Part shown: in pieces, positions 41,091 to 50,619 of the stretch
How the letters are laid out: the number at the start of each line of letters is the position of its first letter
Numbering within the stretch: position 1 is the stretch's first letter
NCBI RefSeq assembly: GCF_015689175.1
Contig: NZ_CP065047.1
Coordinates: 3,906,001 to 3,970,000, forward strand
Direction of reading: 5' to 3'
Length of the DNA: 64,000 nucleotides
DNA from: Mycobacterium kubicae
Lineage (GTDB): Bacteria > Actinomycetota > Actinomycetes > Mycobacteriales > Mycobacteriaceae
Notes under the pieces: generated by a model
What the model saw: the letters and a program-made list of their open reading frames with translations, nothing else
Told to the model about the DNA's origin: nothing
Databases searched by the model: none
Program-made: the position numbers and the translations under genes

Positions 41091-41110
41091 CAGTTAATGT
41101 TCATTAACTG
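41091..41110. promoter_or_regulatory. TetR operator 1 (perfect palindrome) at the scoA promoter
   Basis: CAGTTAATG-TT-CATTAACTG is a perfect 9-bp inverted repeat with a 2-base spacer. It lies 25-44 bases upstream of the scoA ATG, in the intergenic region shared with the divergent TetR gene. The half-site GTTAATG recurs in operator 2. Confidence 0.8.
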
Positions 41111-41181
41111 GGCCCGAGAATACCATTCTGGGCACGGTGCGTCCAGCGCCGAAAGCCCTCTCAGCAGCGCCAACATGCTAA

Positions 41182-41197
41182 GTTAGTGGCCATTAAC
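41182..41197. promoter_or_regulatory. TetR operator 2 (one mismatch) at the TetR gene promoter
   Basis: GTTAGTG-GC-CATTAAC repeats the operator 1 core with one mismatch and the same 2-base spacer, 21-36 bases before the TetR ATG. This suggests autorepression. Confidence 0.75.
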
Positions 41198-41217
41198 CGA
41201 CCTGTCCAGGAGGCGGC

Positions 41218-41844
41218 ATGACAGCGTCCATCCCGGACGGGCAGGCCAGCCAGCCCGAAACGCCAAATCGCCGCAGCCAGTTGAAGTCTGACCGCCGGCT
41301 ACAACTTCTGGCGGCGGCCGAGCGGCTGTTTGCCGATCGGGGGTTCCTCGCGGTGCGGTTGGAGGACATCGGCGCAGCCGCGGGCGTCAGTGGCCCGGCG
41401 ATCTACCGGCACTTCCCGAACAAAGAGTCGCTGCTCGTCGAGTTACTGGTGGGCATCAGCGCTCGGCTTCTCGCCGGGGCTCGTGCCGTCACAGCGCGGA
41501 GTCCGGATTCGGCCACCGCACTCGACGGGCTGATCGACTTTCACCTCGACTTCGCCCTCAACGAGCCGAACCTCATCCGCATTCAAGATCGCGATCTCGC
41601 GCACCTGCCCGCGCCCGCCAAGCGGCAGGTACGCAAAGCGCAGCGGCAATACGTCGAGGTTTGGGTGGGTGTGCTGGGTGAGCTGCACCCGGATCAACCG
41701 GAGAGCGATGCCCGGCTGATGGCGCATGCCGTCTTCGGCCTGTTGAACTCCACGCCCCACAGCGTCAAGGCTGCCGACCCGCAGCGATCGCGCGCCGTCA
41801 TGCGCGCGATGACGATCGCCGCGTTGAGTGCCGCCGATCACTGA
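41218..41844 (+). CDS. TetR-family regulator of the branched-chain catabolic operon (BkaR-like)
   Basis: A 208-residue TetR protein. The HTH is in residues ~25-75 (LLAAAERLFADRGFLAVRLEDIGAAAGVSGPAIYRHFPNKESLL) and an all-helical ligand domain follows. It is the Rv2506 orthologue by position. Rv2506 was named BkaR as a repressor of this branched-chain keto-acid region. It starts ~150 bases from scoA on the other strand, with two matching palindromes in between. The probable ligand is an acyl-CoA or keto acid of leucine breakdown. The ATG at 41218 follows AGGAGGCGGC. Confidence 0.93.
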   Translation: MTASIPDGQASQPETPNRRSQLKSDRRLQLLAAAERLFADRGFLAVRLEDIGAAAGVSGPAIYRHFPNKESLLVELLVGISARLLAGARAVTARSPDSATALDGLIDFHLDFALNEPNLIRIQDRDLAHLPAPAKRQVRKAQRQYVEVWVGVLGELHPDQPESDARLMAHAVFGLLNSTPHSVKAADPQRSRAVMRAMTIAALSAADH

Positions 41845-41998
41845 CGCGTGAAGTCGCGTCAGTCGCGCTGGCAAGATGGTTGTCGACGACGATCGCAAGC
41901 ACAGCCCAAAGCACGGCGGTCCGACTACACCCGACATCCGAAATGCTCGGCAATGCTTCCGCGAGCTGCCCGGGTACCCTGCAATTCATGAGGTGGAC

Positions 41999-42778
41999 AT
42001 GAGCGATCCACGTGGCCACGAGCGGTACGGTCCGCCTCAGCCGGCACCGACCTGGTCCCAAGGACCGGTGTATCCGCCGACCGACCCGGCGTATGCCGAC
42101 CAGGCACCGTATGCGGCCACCTACGGCGGCAGCTATTCACCCTGGGCGCCGAACGAAGCCAATTCCACCCAGCAGTTGCCCCCGTATTGGCAGCAAGGAC
42201 AGGCCGTCACCGGTGAACCGCCCGAAGCCGGGGCACCGCCACCGGAAGGGCCTCGAACGCCGCGGTGGTTGTGGTTCGTCGCCGGTGCAGCAGTGCTGTT
42301 GGTCATTGCCCTGGTGATCGCACTGGTCGTCGCCAACATCTCCACCAAGAGCCAGACCGCTGTCGAGCCCCTGCCGCCGATGCCCACGCCGAGCACGAGC
42401 GCTCCGATGCCGACGAAGAGGACCTCGCCGACCAGCCCCAGCCTCACCCCGTCGCCCACCACCACCACCGAATCGGGCGTTCCCGCGCCCACTGCCACGA
42501 CCGGCCAGGGCGCCATGCAGACCGTTGTCTACACCGTCTCCGGTGACGGCCGCGCCATCAGTGTCAGCTACATGGATTCGGGCAACGTCGTCCAGACCGA
42601 GTTCAATGTGGCATTGCCCTGGAGTAAAGAGGTCAGCCTGGCCAGGTCGACCACCAGCCCGCCCAGTGTCACCATCATCAACATCGGCCACAACGTCACC
42701 TGCTCGGTCACCGTGGGCGGCGTGCAGGTACGTCAGCGCACCGGAGTCGGTCTGACCATCTGCGACGCCCCGCTCTAA
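41999..42778 (+). CDS. Proline-rich single-pass membrane protein with MmpS-like outer domain (Rv2507-like)
   Basis: A 259-residue protein. Residues ~1-85 are a cytosolic Pro/Tyr/Gln-rich disordered region. Residues ~90-113 are a membrane helix (WLWFVAGAAVLLVIALVIALVVA). Then comes a Pro/Thr/Ser linker (~115-165) and a C-terminal extracytoplasmic beta domain (VVYTVSGDGRAISVSYMDSG.., HNVTCSVTVGG) like MmpS proteins. ATG 41999 has AGGTGG directly upstream. It ends in a 4-base tail-to-tail overlap with the MFS gene. A role in envelope assembly is plausible but unproven. Confidence 0.87.
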   Translation: MSDPRGHERYGPPQPAPTWSQGPVYPPTDPAYADQAPYAATYGGSYSPWAPNEANSTQQLPPYWQQGQAVTGEPPEAGAPPPEGPRTPRWLWFVAGAAVLLVIALVIALVVANISTKSQTAVEPLPPMPTPSTSAPMPTKRTSPTSPSLTPSPTTTTESGVPAPTATTGQGAMQTVVYTVSGDGRAISVSYMDSGNVVQTEFNVALPWSKEVSLARSTTSPPSVTIINIGHNVTCSVTVGGVQVRQRTGVGLTICDAPL

Positions 42779-44190
42779 GACGGTTCGGTCACCACCGCAT
42801 CGCCATGGCGCGGCACGCGCACGGCCAGCATTGTCAGCAGGCCGACCGACAGCACCACGCAAATGCCGGCCAAGCCGGCGCGTACCGCGTTGAAGACGTC
42901 GACGAACACCGAGAACAACCACGGTCCGAGGAACGCCACCGCTCGGCCGGTCATGGTGTACAGGCCGAAGGCCATGCCTTCTTTGCCGTGCTGCGCCATG
43001 CGCAGCAACAGGGCGCGCGCCGATGACTGCGACGGCCCGATGAACAGGCACAGCAGCAATCCGCACACCCAGAAGGCCAGGGCGCCGGACAGCGTCATCA
43101 GGGTGAACGCCGCGGCGAGGATTGCGGCCAGCGACGCGATGATGACGGGCTTGGAGCCGACGCGGTGATCGACGAACCCGCCGGCCACTGCGCCCAGTGC
43201 GGCGACGGTGCTGGCTGCCACGCCGAACATCAGCACGTCGCCTTGGCTGAGGCCGTACACACTCACGCCCAGCACCGCGCCGAAGGAGAATATCGCCGAG
43301 AGCCCGTCGCGGAAGATGGCGCTAGCCAACAGGAAGTAGACGAGGTTGCGGTCGCGGCGCCATTCGGCGGCGACGTCCGCCCGTAACTTGCGGTAGCCGC
43401 CCAGCATGCTGGTCGGGTGCGACGACTCACCGGTGTTCGGCAGCCGATGGGCGACGAAGAGCAGCGGTAGGGCCAGTATCGCGAGCCACGCCGCGGCCAG
43501 CAGCATCGCGACCCGAACGTTGAGTCCGTCGCGCACGGGAATGTGCAACAGGCCGCGGACCTCACCGGTGCCGGATATGAAGCCCAGGTACACCAGGATC
43601 AGCAACGAGACGCTGCCCAGGTAACCCGCCGCCCAGCCCAGGCCGGAAATCCGGCCGGCGGTGTCGGGGGTCGAGAGCTGACGCAGCATCGCGTTGTAGG
43701 GAACGCTGGACAAATCGCCGCAGGCGGCCGTCGCTGCCAGCAGTGCCAGCCCCGCCCATAGATAGCCGGGGCTGTCCCGAATGAAGAACATGCCGCAGGT
43801 CAGCGCAACCGCGAGGCCGGTCAGTGTGCTCAAGGCCACCCGTCGCCGGTGCGGGGACTCGACCCAGACTCCCAGGGCCGGCGCCAGGATCGCGATCGTC
43901 AGCCCCGCGACCGCACCGGCCCGGCCCAGCCAACTTGCCGGGGAGGTACCGCCGGGCAGGCCTTCCCCGACGCTGCTGGTCAGGTAGACCGAGAAGACGA
44001 ATGTCGCCACGATCGCGTTGAGGCCGGTCGAGCCGGAGTCCCATAGCGCCCAGGCGGCTACCCGCGAGCGCTTGAGAGTGACCGGCTCGCGCCCAGCCTG
44101 TAATTTTGCAGCCCCGTACTCGAACTTCTGCTGCTGATTTACCGGTTCGGTGACGTGGTGTTCAGCTGAATCCGACTCCGGCTGACTCAT
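42775..44190 (-). CDS. MFS transporter (UMF1/Atg22-like, Rv2508c position)
   Basis: A 471-residue, 12-helix major facilitator: WALWDSGSTGLNAIVATFVFSVYLT opens the UMF1/Atg22-like subfamily, followed by GVWVESPHRRR between helices 2 and 3. A cytosolic mid-loop (NTGESSHPTSMLGGYRKLRADVAAEWRRDRN) links the halves. The substrate is unknown; Atg22 relatives move amino acids. The ATG at 44190 has only a weak SD, and GTG 44199 is an alternative. Its upstream flank is a tandem repeat array shared with the divergent SDR gene. Confidence 0.87.
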   Translation of the reverse strand: MSQPESDSAEHHVTEPVNQQQKFEYGAAKLQAGREPVTLKRSRVAAWALWDSGSTGLNAIVATFVFSVYLTSSVGEGLPGGTSPASWLGRAGAVAGLTIAILAPALGVWVESPHRRRVALSTLTGLAVALTCGMFFIRDSPGYLWAGLALLAATAACGDLSSVPYNAMLRQLSTPDTAGRISGLGWAAGYLGSVSLLILVYLGFISGTGEVRGLLHIPVRDGLNVRVAMLLAAAWLAILALPLLFVAHRLPNTGESSHPTSMLGGYRKLRADVAAEWRRDRNLVYFLLASAIFRDGLSAIFSFGAVLGVSVYGLSQGDVLMFGVAASTVAALGAVAGGFVDHRVGSKPVIIASLAAILAAAFTLMTLSGALAFWVCGLLLCLFIGPSQSSARALLLRMAQHGKEGMAFGLYTMTGRAVAFLGPWLFSVFVDVFNAVRAGLAGICVVLSVGLLTMLAVRVPRHGDAVVTEPS

Positions 44191-44205
44191 GCCCGGCACT
44201 TTATG

Positions 44206-44430
44206 CGGTTTGGTAGCGACCCGCTGCGCCCGGCTGCGCCGCGCTTGCGATCGCTACGATGCCCTTTGGTAGCGACCCGCTGCGCCCGGCTTCGGCATCG
44301 GCGGCGACCCGCTGCGCCCGGCTTCGCCGCGCTTGCGATCGCCGCGGCCGCGCTTGCGATCGCTACGATGCGGTTTGGTAGCGACCCGCTGCACCCGGCT
44401 GCGCCGCGCTTGCGATCGCTACGATTGCCG
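44206..44430. repeat. Tandem repeat array, ~52-bp units, in a divergent promoter
   Basis: About four imperfect units built from GGTAGCGACCCGCTGCGCCC, then a CGGCTGCGCC/CGGCTTCGCC variant, GCGCTTGCGATCGCTACGAT. Units start near 44207, 44265, 44300 (degenerate head) and 44372. Full units begin GTAGCGA and end TCGCTAC, so each can fold as a hairpin. The array fills the whole gap between the MFS (44190) and SDR (44432) starts, leaving no ordinary promoter sequence. Direct orientation is kept throughout. Confidence 0.85.
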
Positions 44431-44431
44431 C

Positions 44432-45238
44432 ATGCCGATCCCCGCTCCCAGTCCTGACGCGCGCGCGGTTGTCACCGGAGCTTCGCAGAACATCGGTGAA
44501 GCGCTCGCTACCGAACTCGCCGCGCGCGGCTACAGCCTGATCATCACCGCACGGCGCGAAAACCTGCTGAACGAGTTGGCCGGCCGCCTGTCCGACAAGT
44601 ACCGCGTCACCGTGGACGTTCGACCGGCCGACCTCGCCGATCCGTCAGACCGCGCCAAACTGTGTGAGGAATTGGCCTCCCGGCCCATCTCCATCCTGTG
44701 CGCCAACGCCGGCACCGCGACGTTCGGCCCGGTGTCCGGACTCGACCCGGCGGGCGAGAAGGCTCAGGTGCAGCTGAATGCGCTTGGCGTGCACGACCTT
44801 ACGTTGGCGGTCTTGCCCGGAATGGTCAAGCGCGGAGCCGGCGGCATCTTGATATCGGGCTCGGCGGCGGGCAATTCACCCATCCCCTACAACGCGACCT
44901 ATGCCGCGACCAAGGCCTTCGCGAACACCTTCAGCGAATCGTTGCGTGGTGAGTTGAAGAATTCCGGTGTGCATGTGACGCTGCTGGCGCCCGGGCCCGT
45001 GCGCACCGAGATACCCGAGGGTGACGAAGCGTCGCTGGTCGAAAAGCTCGTGCCGGAGTTCTTATGGATCTCCACCGAGCACACCGCGCAAGTATCGCTG
45101 GATGCGTTGGAGCGCAACAAGATGCGCGTCGTTCCGGGGTTGACTTCCAAGGCGATGTCGGTGGCAAGCGGTTACGCGCCGCGCGCCATCGTTGCCCCGA
45201 TCGTCGGCGCCTTCTACAAGAAACTCGGCGGCGGTTAG
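44432..45238 (+). CDS. Short-chain dehydrogenase/reductase (Rv2509-like)
   Basis: A 268-residue classical SDR: cofactor motif VVTGASQNIGEALA (TGxxxxIG), NAG motif LCANAGTATFG, catalytic Ser in ISGSAAG, and YxxxK in YAATKAFAN. The ARRE stretch after beta-2 (TARRENLLNEL) suggests NADPH preference. Rv2509 and its relatives reduce mycolic acid-type beta-keto products (mycolyl reductase annotation CmrA), so an envelope lipid role is likely. ATG 44432 is chosen; the in-frame upstream 33 codons are repeat-derived. It is convergent with the HerA-like gene, 7 bases apart. Confidence 0.9.
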   Translation: MPIPAPSPDARAVVTGASQNIGEALATELAARGYSLIITARRENLLNELAGRLSDKYRVTVDVRPADLADPSDRAKLCEELASRPISILCANAGTATFGPVSGLDPAGEKAQVQLNALGVHDLTLAVLPGMVKRGAGGILISGSAAGNSPIPYNATYAATKAFANTFSESLRGELKNSGVHVTLLAPGPVRTEIPEGDEASLVEKLVPEFLWISTEHTAQVSLDALERNKMRVVPGLTSKAMSVASGYAPRAIVAPIVGAFYKKLGGG

Positions 45239-45245
45239 ACCCGCG

Positions 45246-46841
45246 TCATCTACGGCGGCGACGCCCAGTACCGAAGATGCTGCGGGTTATCTCGCGCACG
45301 CCGGTGTTGATGGCGCTTTTCACCGTCGGGTTCTTCAGCACCTGTTCCCACACCGGGGGGCCCTGCGGCTCCGCGGGCGCGGGCATGGGCGGCAGTTGCA
45401 GATCGTCACCGGGCAGTGGATCGTACTGGCCGCGCGGCATCGGCGCTTCCGGTGCCGGCGCGGGTTGGTCCGGCTCAGCCTGCGGGGCAGGCGAGTACTT
45501 CTCGTGCAGCATCTCGTAGGCCGACGGCCGGTCGATGGTCTGGCCGTATCGCGCGTGTAGCGGGCTGGCTTGGGCGGCGGCACCGATCGCCTCGGTGCCG
45601 ATGGCTGCCATCAGGGACCGCGGCACCCGGATGCGGGTCCAGGCAACCGGTGTCGGCGCACCGTTTTCCGACAGCACGGTGACGACGGCCTCGCCGATGC
45701 CCAGCGACGTCAAGGCCGACTCCAGGTCGTACACATCGGTTTTCGGGTAGGTACGGACCGTTCTAGTGAGCGCCTTCTGGTCGTCGGGAGTGAACGCGCG
45801 CAGCGCATGCTGGATGCGCGCGCCCAGCTGCGACAGCACCTCCTTGGGCAGATCGGTGGGCAGCTGGGTACAGAAAAACACCCCGACGCCTTTGGATCGG
45901 ATCAGCTTGACCGTCTGCTCCACTTGCTCGAGGAAGGCTTTCGAGGCATCGGTGAACAGTAGGTGCGCCTCGTCGAAGAAGAAAACCAGTTTGGGCTTGT
46001 CCACGTCACCCACCTCGGGCAGGAAGGTGAACAGGTCCGCGAGCACCCACATCAGGAAGGTGGAGAACATCACCGGGCGCAACGACTGGCTGCCGAATTC
46101 AAGCAGCGTGATGACGCCGCGGCCGGCACCGTCGACACGCATCAGATCCTGCGGGTCGAGTTCGGGCTCCCCGAAGAAGGTATCGGCGCCCTCGGCTTCG
46201 AGATTGACCAACGCCCGTAGGATGACGCCGGCGGTCGTCGGTGACACTGCCCCAAGCGATTTCAGCTCAGCCTTGCCCTCGGCGCTGAGCAGGTGACTGA
46301 TGACCTCGCGCAAGTCCTTCAAGTCGAGTAACGCATACCCGTTCTGATCGGCCCAGTGGAAGATCAAGCCGAGCGTCGACTCTTGAGTGGCGTTGAGGCC
46401 CAGCACCTTTGACAGCAGGATTGGCCCGAAGCTGGAAATGGTGGCCCGCACCGGGACGCCGGCTCCGTCGGTGCCCAGCGACAAGAACTCCACGGGGTAG
46501 GCCGTCGGCTCCCAGGCATCACCCGTGTCCTTGGCACGGGCCAGAATCTTCTCGTCGCCTTGGCCCGGGCGCGCCAAACCGGACAGATCACCTTTGACGT
46601 CGGCCATTAACACCGGCACCCCGGCCGCGCTGAGCTGTTCGGCGATCAGCTGCAGTGTCTTGGTTTTGCCCGTTCCAGTGGCACCGGCGACCAGTCCGTG
46701 CCGGTTGATCGTGGCCAGCGGGATGCGGATCGGCGCGGCGGTGTCGGATTGACCGTCGATGACGACGGTGCCCAACTCCAAGGCCTGGCCTTCGACGGCA
46801 TAACCCGCCGAGATTCGCTGCGCCGCCGATTCGGTGCTCAT
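45246..46841 (-). CDS. HerA-like ATPase/helicase (DUF853 family, Rv2510c-like)
   Basis: A 531-residue P-loop ATPase of the FtsK/HerA clan: Walker [10 protein letters not shown] (residues ~55-63), Walker [13 protein letters not shown], sensor [11 protein letters not shown]. After ~residue 430 the tail is Pro-rich and ends with a basic GTGRRRRR. Members are presumed DNA translocases; the partner nuclease is unknown. ATG 46841 follows GGGGAAGG. It is divergent from orn. Confidence 0.9.
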   Translation of the reverse strand: MSTESAAQRISAGYAVEGQALELGTVVIDGQSDTAAPIRIPLATINRHGLVAGATGTGKTKTLQLIAEQLSAAGVPVLMADVKGDLSGLARPGQGDEKILARAKDTGDAWEPTAYPVEFLSLGTDGAGVPVRATISSFGPILLSKVLGLNATQESTLGLIFHWADQNGYALLDLKDLREVISHLLSAEGKAELKSLGAVSPTTAGVILRALVNLEAEGADTFFGEPELDPQDLMRVDGAGRGVITLLEFGSQSLRPVMFSTFLMWVLADLFTFLPEVGDVDKPKLVFFFDEAHLLFTDASKAFLEQVEQTVKLIRSKGVGVFFCTQLPTDLPKEVLSQLGARIQHALRAFTPDDQKALTRTVRTYPKTDVYDLESALTSLGIGEAVVTVLSENGAPTPVAWTRIRVPRSLMAAIGTEAIGAAAQASPLHARYGQTIDRPSAYEMLHEKYSPAPQAEPDQPAPAPEAPMPRGQYDPLPGDDLQLPPMPAPAEPQGPPVWEQVLKNPTVKSAINTGVREITRSIFGTGRRRRR

Positions 46842-46942
46842 CGTGCCTTCCCCCGGTTGTGAGCCGTCCAGTAGGGCAACCCTCACCCTACTTGTCAGGG
46901 GGAAAGGCGCTCGATCCTCGCGCGGCCTTTACGCTGAGCGCT

Positions 46943-47590
46943 GTGCGCGATGAATTGGTGTGGATCGACTGCGAGATGACCGGGCTCAACCTGGGCTCGG
47001 ACAAGCTGATCGAGATCGCTGCCCTGGTCACCGATGCCGACCTGAACATCCTGGGCGACGGCGTCGACGTGGTGATCCATGCCGAAGACGCAGCGCTATC
47101 CGACATGATCGACGTCGTCACCGAGATGCATACGCGCTCGGGGCTGATCGAGGAAGTGAAGGCGTCGACGGTAGACCTGGCAACCGCGGAGAAAATGGTG
47201 CTCGACTACATCAGTGAGCACGTCAAGCAACCCAAGACCGCGCCGCTGGCGGGCAATTCGATTGCCACCGACCGTTCGTTCATCGCCCGCGACATGCCGC
47301 AACTCGACTCGTTCCTGCACTACCGCATGATCGACGTCAGCTCCATCAAGGAGCTGTGCCGGCGCTGGTATCCGCGGATCTACTTCGGCCAGCCACCTAA
47401 GGGACTCGCGCACCGGGCGCTGGCTGACATTCGCGAGTCGATCCGCGAGTTGCAGTACTACCGGCGCACCGCGTTCGTCGCCCCGCCCGGCCCCTCTACC
47501 AGCGAAATCGCCGCGGTGGTCGAGGGTCTTGAGGAAGGCGCGGGGGTCTCGGGTGATGTCGATTCGGCCGACGAGCGTCCGAACAGTTAG
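46943..47590 (+). CDS. orn: Oligoribonuclease Orn
   Basis: A 215-residue DEDDh 3'-5' exonuclease that degrades 2-5-mer RNAs and pGpG. Exo I is WIDCEMTGL, Exo II sits around [15 protein letters not shown] and Exo III is HRALADI (His of DEDDh). Start GTG 46943 gives exactly the family N-terminus ([11 protein letters not shown]); an upstream open frame of 28 codons is not supported. The last ~35 residues are the acidic mycobacterial tail. tRNA-His follows. Confidence 0.95.
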   Translation: MRDELVWIDCEMTGLNLGSDKLIEIAALVTDADLNILGDGVDVVIHAEDAALSDMIDVVTEMHTRSGLIEEVKASTVDLATAEKMVLDYISEHVKQPKTAPLAGNSIATDRSFIARDMPQLDSFLHYRMIDVSSIKELCRRWYPRIYFGQPPKGLAHRALADIRESIRELQYYRRTAFVAPPGPSTSEIAAVVEGLEEGAGVSGDVDSADERPNS

Positions 47591-47639
47591 TATCGACGTC
47601 GCCGCTCGTTAGCCCGCGCCGGGCCGGCTGGCGGTCGTG

Positions 47640-47715
47640 GTGGGTGTAGTTCAGTTGGTAGAGCGTCAGGTTGTGATCCTGAATGTCGCGGGTTCGAGTC
47701 CCGTCACTCACCCCA
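47640..47715 (+). tRNA. tRNA-His (anticodon GTG), CCA encoded
   Basis: Acceptor GTGGGTG (47640-47646) pairs with CACTCAC (47705-47711). The anticodon loop TTGTGAT gives GTG. The T arm is GCGGG-TTCGAGT-CCCGT, with one non-canonical pair. Discriminator C73 (47712) is followed by a genomic CCA (47713-47715). A G at 47639 supplies the extra -1 G of tRNA-His. Confidence 0.95.
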
Positions 47716-47903
47716 CTCGATGAGGCCCCGTCCTCGTCGTCGTCCGCGTCGAGATTGCCGCCGCGGTAGTACTTGGCGCCGCTGCCACGGCCCGTGCGGC
47801 AATCTCAATGCAAAATCTTGTGATCGGTAGCGATCGCATCGCTGTCTAGTTGCCCAACACGCCGAACCAGGCCAGAAGGCAACACGGGAAGGACAGCACA
47901 CGT

Positions 47904-48242
47904 ATGACCACCGCTAAGATCAAGCGCGCACTCGCCGGGGCGTTGTTATCAGGCGGGGTCGCGGCCGCCGCAGTGGGACTCGGCGCAGGTGCCGCACAGG
48001 CCTATACCTATCCGATCGGTGTCTGCAACGGCATGGCGTGTAGCTACGAATGGTGCCCGGGCATGCCGCTGCCGACGGCTTTCGGCACTCCCAACTGGGA
48101 CATGGGCGTCTGCCACCACTTCATGATCGGCACGATGAACGACAACTCACCGGCGTGGGTCAGCAATGGCGGCGTCAACAGGCAAGTCGCTGCCATGCTT
48201 ATCGAGGGTGACCCCGGCCCCTGCCCGGGGTGCGTTAGCTAA
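47904..48242 (+). CDS. Small secreted cysteine-rich protein
   Basis: A 112-residue precursor. The signal peptide MTTAKIKRALAGALLSGG.. is cleaved after AAQA (~residue 33). The mature protein has six Cys: three near the N-terminus (GVCNGMACSYEWCPG), one in MGVCHHF and a terminal CPGC, so three disulphides or a CxxC redox/metal site are possible. Small mycobacterial secreted families of this kind have no assigned function. ATG 47904 follows GGGAAGGAC. It lies 188 bases after tRNA-His. Confidence 0.85.
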   Translation: MTTAKIKRALAGALLSGGVAAAAVGLGAGAAQAYTYPIGVCNGMACSYEWCPGMPLPTAFGTPNWDMGVCHHFMIGTMNDNSPAWVSNGGVNRQVAAMLIEGDPGPCPGCVS

Positions 48243-48246
48243 CCCG

Positions 48247-48519
48247 TCACTCGAACCCGACGAGCGTGATACGCGACGCTTCGTCCATCTGCACATGGAA
48301 CGGCCGACTCTCGTCGGAATGCGCGGTCAGCCAGCGGTCGAGCACGAATTTTACTGTGGGCAAACTGGTATGGACCATCAGCGCGGGACGGATGTCGGTC
48401 GCCGGATCGACGCCCACGCGGGCGCCGACGTGCTCGATGAACTTGAGCTGATCGTCTTTACCGACCAGCGTTGACTTGCTCAGCAAATGAGGCGCCGCCG
48501 ACCGATGGACGTCCGACAA
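48247..48519 (-). pseudogene. TetR-type regulator remnant (C-terminal domain only)
   Basis: The open frame of 90 codons reads like the last third of a TetR regulator (FIEHVGARVGVDPATDIR, VLDRWLTAHSDES), but the DNA-binding HTH and most of the ligand domain are missing. The first ~15 codons (SDVHRSAAPHLLSKS) look unrelated. No SD is evident. This is best read as a relic. It is convergent with the secreted protein gene. Confidence 0.5.
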
Positions 48520-48620
48520 GGTCTATTCCGGCGCCTACCGGGCCTGGGCGCTCACGCCCCGACGAATTTATTCTGTACATGCCCGACTATCCGGCGTTGA
48601 GCTCGCTGCTGCGCGTCTGA
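48491..48620 (+). pseudogene. Unidentified gene relic with a frameshift
   Basis: Two adjacent frames carry protein-like text: ADRWTSDKVYSGAYRAWAL (from 48491), then after a shift near 48560 RPDEFILYMPDYPALSSLL with a TGA at 48618. There is no start codon or SD. It partly overlaps the TetR relic on the other strand. It is probably the C-terminus of a lost enzyme gene; the family is not recognised. Confidence 0.3.
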
Positions 48621-48630
48621 TTCTGATGGG

Positions 48631-49830
48631 TCAGTCGTTGGCGTTACCCGCGCGCCACTGGTCCCACGGGATGTTCCAGTCCCCCAGACCCTCGGTGCCG
48701 GGCAGCGTGCCGCCCACGGTGTTCATTATCTCGACGATGTCGCCGCGCTTGATGTGGTCGTAGAACCACTGCGCATTGCTTGGGCTCACGTTCAGACAAC
48801 CGTGGCTGGTGTTGGTGTGCCCCTGCGCGCCCACCGACCAGGGCGCGGAGTGCACGAAGACTCCGCTGTAGGAGATCTGCGTCGCCCAATCTACGTCGGT
48901 GCGGTAGCCGTTGGGTGAGTTGACCGGCACCCCGTACGTCGACGAGTCCATGATGATGTGCTTGAACCGCGCGCCCACCGTGTAGATGCCGTTGGCCGTC
49001 GGGGTGCTGTCCTTGCCCATCGATGTGGGCATCGTCTTGACGACTTCACCGTTGACCCGCACGGTCAGGATCTTGGTGGTGTCGTCGGCTGTGGCGATCA
49101 CCTCGTCGCCGATGGTGAAGTGGGTCTTGACGTTGTCCTCACCGAACATGCCGTCGCCCAGGTCGACGCCGTAGGTGTTGACCGCGACGTCGATGTTGGT
49201 TCCCGGCTTCCAGAAATGCTCGGGGCGCCAACGGACTTCGCGGTTGTTCAGCCAGTAGAACGCGCCTTCGACGGGCGGGTTGGTGGTGATTTTGACGGCC
49301 TTCTCGGCGGCCAGGCGGTTGGCGATGTTCTCGTCGAACCGGATCGCCACCGGTTGACCGACCCCGACGACCTCACCGTCACCGGGCACCACATAAGGCA
49401 TCGTCAAGTGCGCGGGCGAGCTGGTCTGGAAGGTCATCTGGCGAGTCGCCGCACCACCGAGTCCGAGCGCCTTCGCGTTCAGGGTGTAGCGGCGGTTGTA
49501 GCCGAGTTGTTCGGTGGTCTGCCAACGCAGGCCGTCGGGGCTGAGTTGGCCGCCGATTGACCGGCCGTTGTCGTTGACCATGGTGACCGAGGCAAGGACG
49601 CCGTCGGCGACCGTCACCGTCACCGGTGCATCCACAGTGACACCGACGGCGCCGTCGGCCACCGAGGCCGTCAGCTTGGGAACCAGCAGGTCCGCGAAGG
49701 GCGTGCCCTTGTCAGAGATGACCTTCGCCGGCGCTGCGGTGCCGCCTCCACTGCTGCAGGCGACAGCGAACAGAGCTACCGGGATGATGACCGCAGCCAG
49801 CCACGATCGACGTCTGAGCAAAGGCGCCAT
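48631..49830 (-). CDS. ldtB: L,D-transpeptidase LdtB (LppS), lipoprotein
   Basis: A 399-residue YkuD-type L,D-transpeptidase (Ldt-Mt2 orthologue, Rv2518c) that makes 3-3 crosslinks in peptidoglycan and is the target of carbapenems. The signal peptide ends in lipobox VAC (ACSSGG). Two Ig-like domains (~40-240) precede the catalytic domain with [12 protein letters not shown] (nucleophile C~345) and an upstream His. Start: ATG 49830 with AAAGGT 6-8 bases upstream; GTG 49845 is the alternative. It stands alone, divergent from tRNA-Lys. Confidence 0.96.
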   Translation of the reverse strand: MAPLLRRRSWLAAVIIPVALFAVACSSGGGTAAPAKVISDKGTPFADLLVPKLTASVADGAVGVTVDAPVTVTVADGVLASVTMVNDNGRSIGGQLSPDGLRWQTTEQLGYNRRYTLNAKALGLGGAATRQMTFQTSSPAHLTMPYVVPGDGEVVGVGQPVAIRFDENIANRLAAEKAVKITTNPPVEGAFYWLNNREVRWRPEHFWKPGTNIDVAVNTYGVDLGDGMFGEDNVKTHFTIGDEVIATADDTTKILTVRVNGEVVKTMPTSMGKDSTPTANGIYTVGARFKHIIMDSSTYGVPVNSPNGYRTDVDWATQISYSGVFVHSAPWSVGAQGHTNTSHGCLNVSPSNAQWFYDHIKRGDIVEIMNTVGGTLPGTEGLGDWNIPWDQWRAGNAND

Positions 49831-50036
49831 CAAGTGACCTTTCACATAATTCGCGTATCTCGGTCACCACTGACCCTGGATTGTTTCCAGCATTGTAGTG
49901 CGTGTCCGGGACAGCTTGTGGCATTCTCGGCCGGTTGGTCCGGCTGGCTGAGGCAAGTCGGCCGGGCCCGAACGTAGGAATTCGCTCTGCGGCAGGAAGC
50001 CTGTTATTGTCGCCTACGCGGTCTTGGCCGTCCAAG

Positions 50037-50109
<73 letters not shown>

Positions 50110-50619
50110 CTTTCAAAGCACATTTGTGCCCGCGCAGGCGGGCCGCCTTCGCGCTACGGTTCACCCTATCCCCTGGTAGTCCCGCACTCGCGTCCCGAAG
50201 TAGGGGAGCTGGTGGGCGCCAGGAACCTCATCCCGGCCATCAGGAGTCGGGCGATGCGACGCCATCATCGGCGCCATCAACCAAGACGGCTCCATTCCGC
50301 GCGGCACCATCCGTGGTTGGCTGCCCGAAACCATCGCCGATTGGAACGCGGCGCGGCCCGGCCGCGGACACCGCAGCGATCTCGCAAGCTCGACGTAACA
50401 ATCACGCGAAAGGTGCCCCGGCAGCCGCCATCATGACTTGAGAGTCCAAGCAGGACAGGCCGGCCCGCGCTACCTAGTACTGTCCCGTTCACGGAAACAC
50501 CGCGCGTGGACCGAAACCCCTTACAGCAGACGAATTCTGATTCGTCTTTGCCTTGCTCGCCACGTACCACCCGGTCGCCGGGAATCGGCTGGCGGATCAT
50601 GTTCTAGGCTTTGCGAGAT
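50110..50619. other. Gene-free 510-base stretch after tRNA-Lys with a possible ORF relic
   Basis: No supported gene. Between 50261 and 50398 (plus) a frame reads AIIGAINQDGSIPRGTIRGW, then WLPETIADWNAARPGRG, then a TAA. Just upstream, another frame reads YPLVVPHSRPEVGELVGAR. This looks like a frameshifted remnant of a lost protein gene of unknown family. The rest shows no repeat, RNA or regulatory signal I can support. Confidence 0.35.

Noticed and set aside
44206..44430. CRISPR array
   Set aside because: Repeats are long, adjacent and imperfect without unique spacers, and no cas genes are near.
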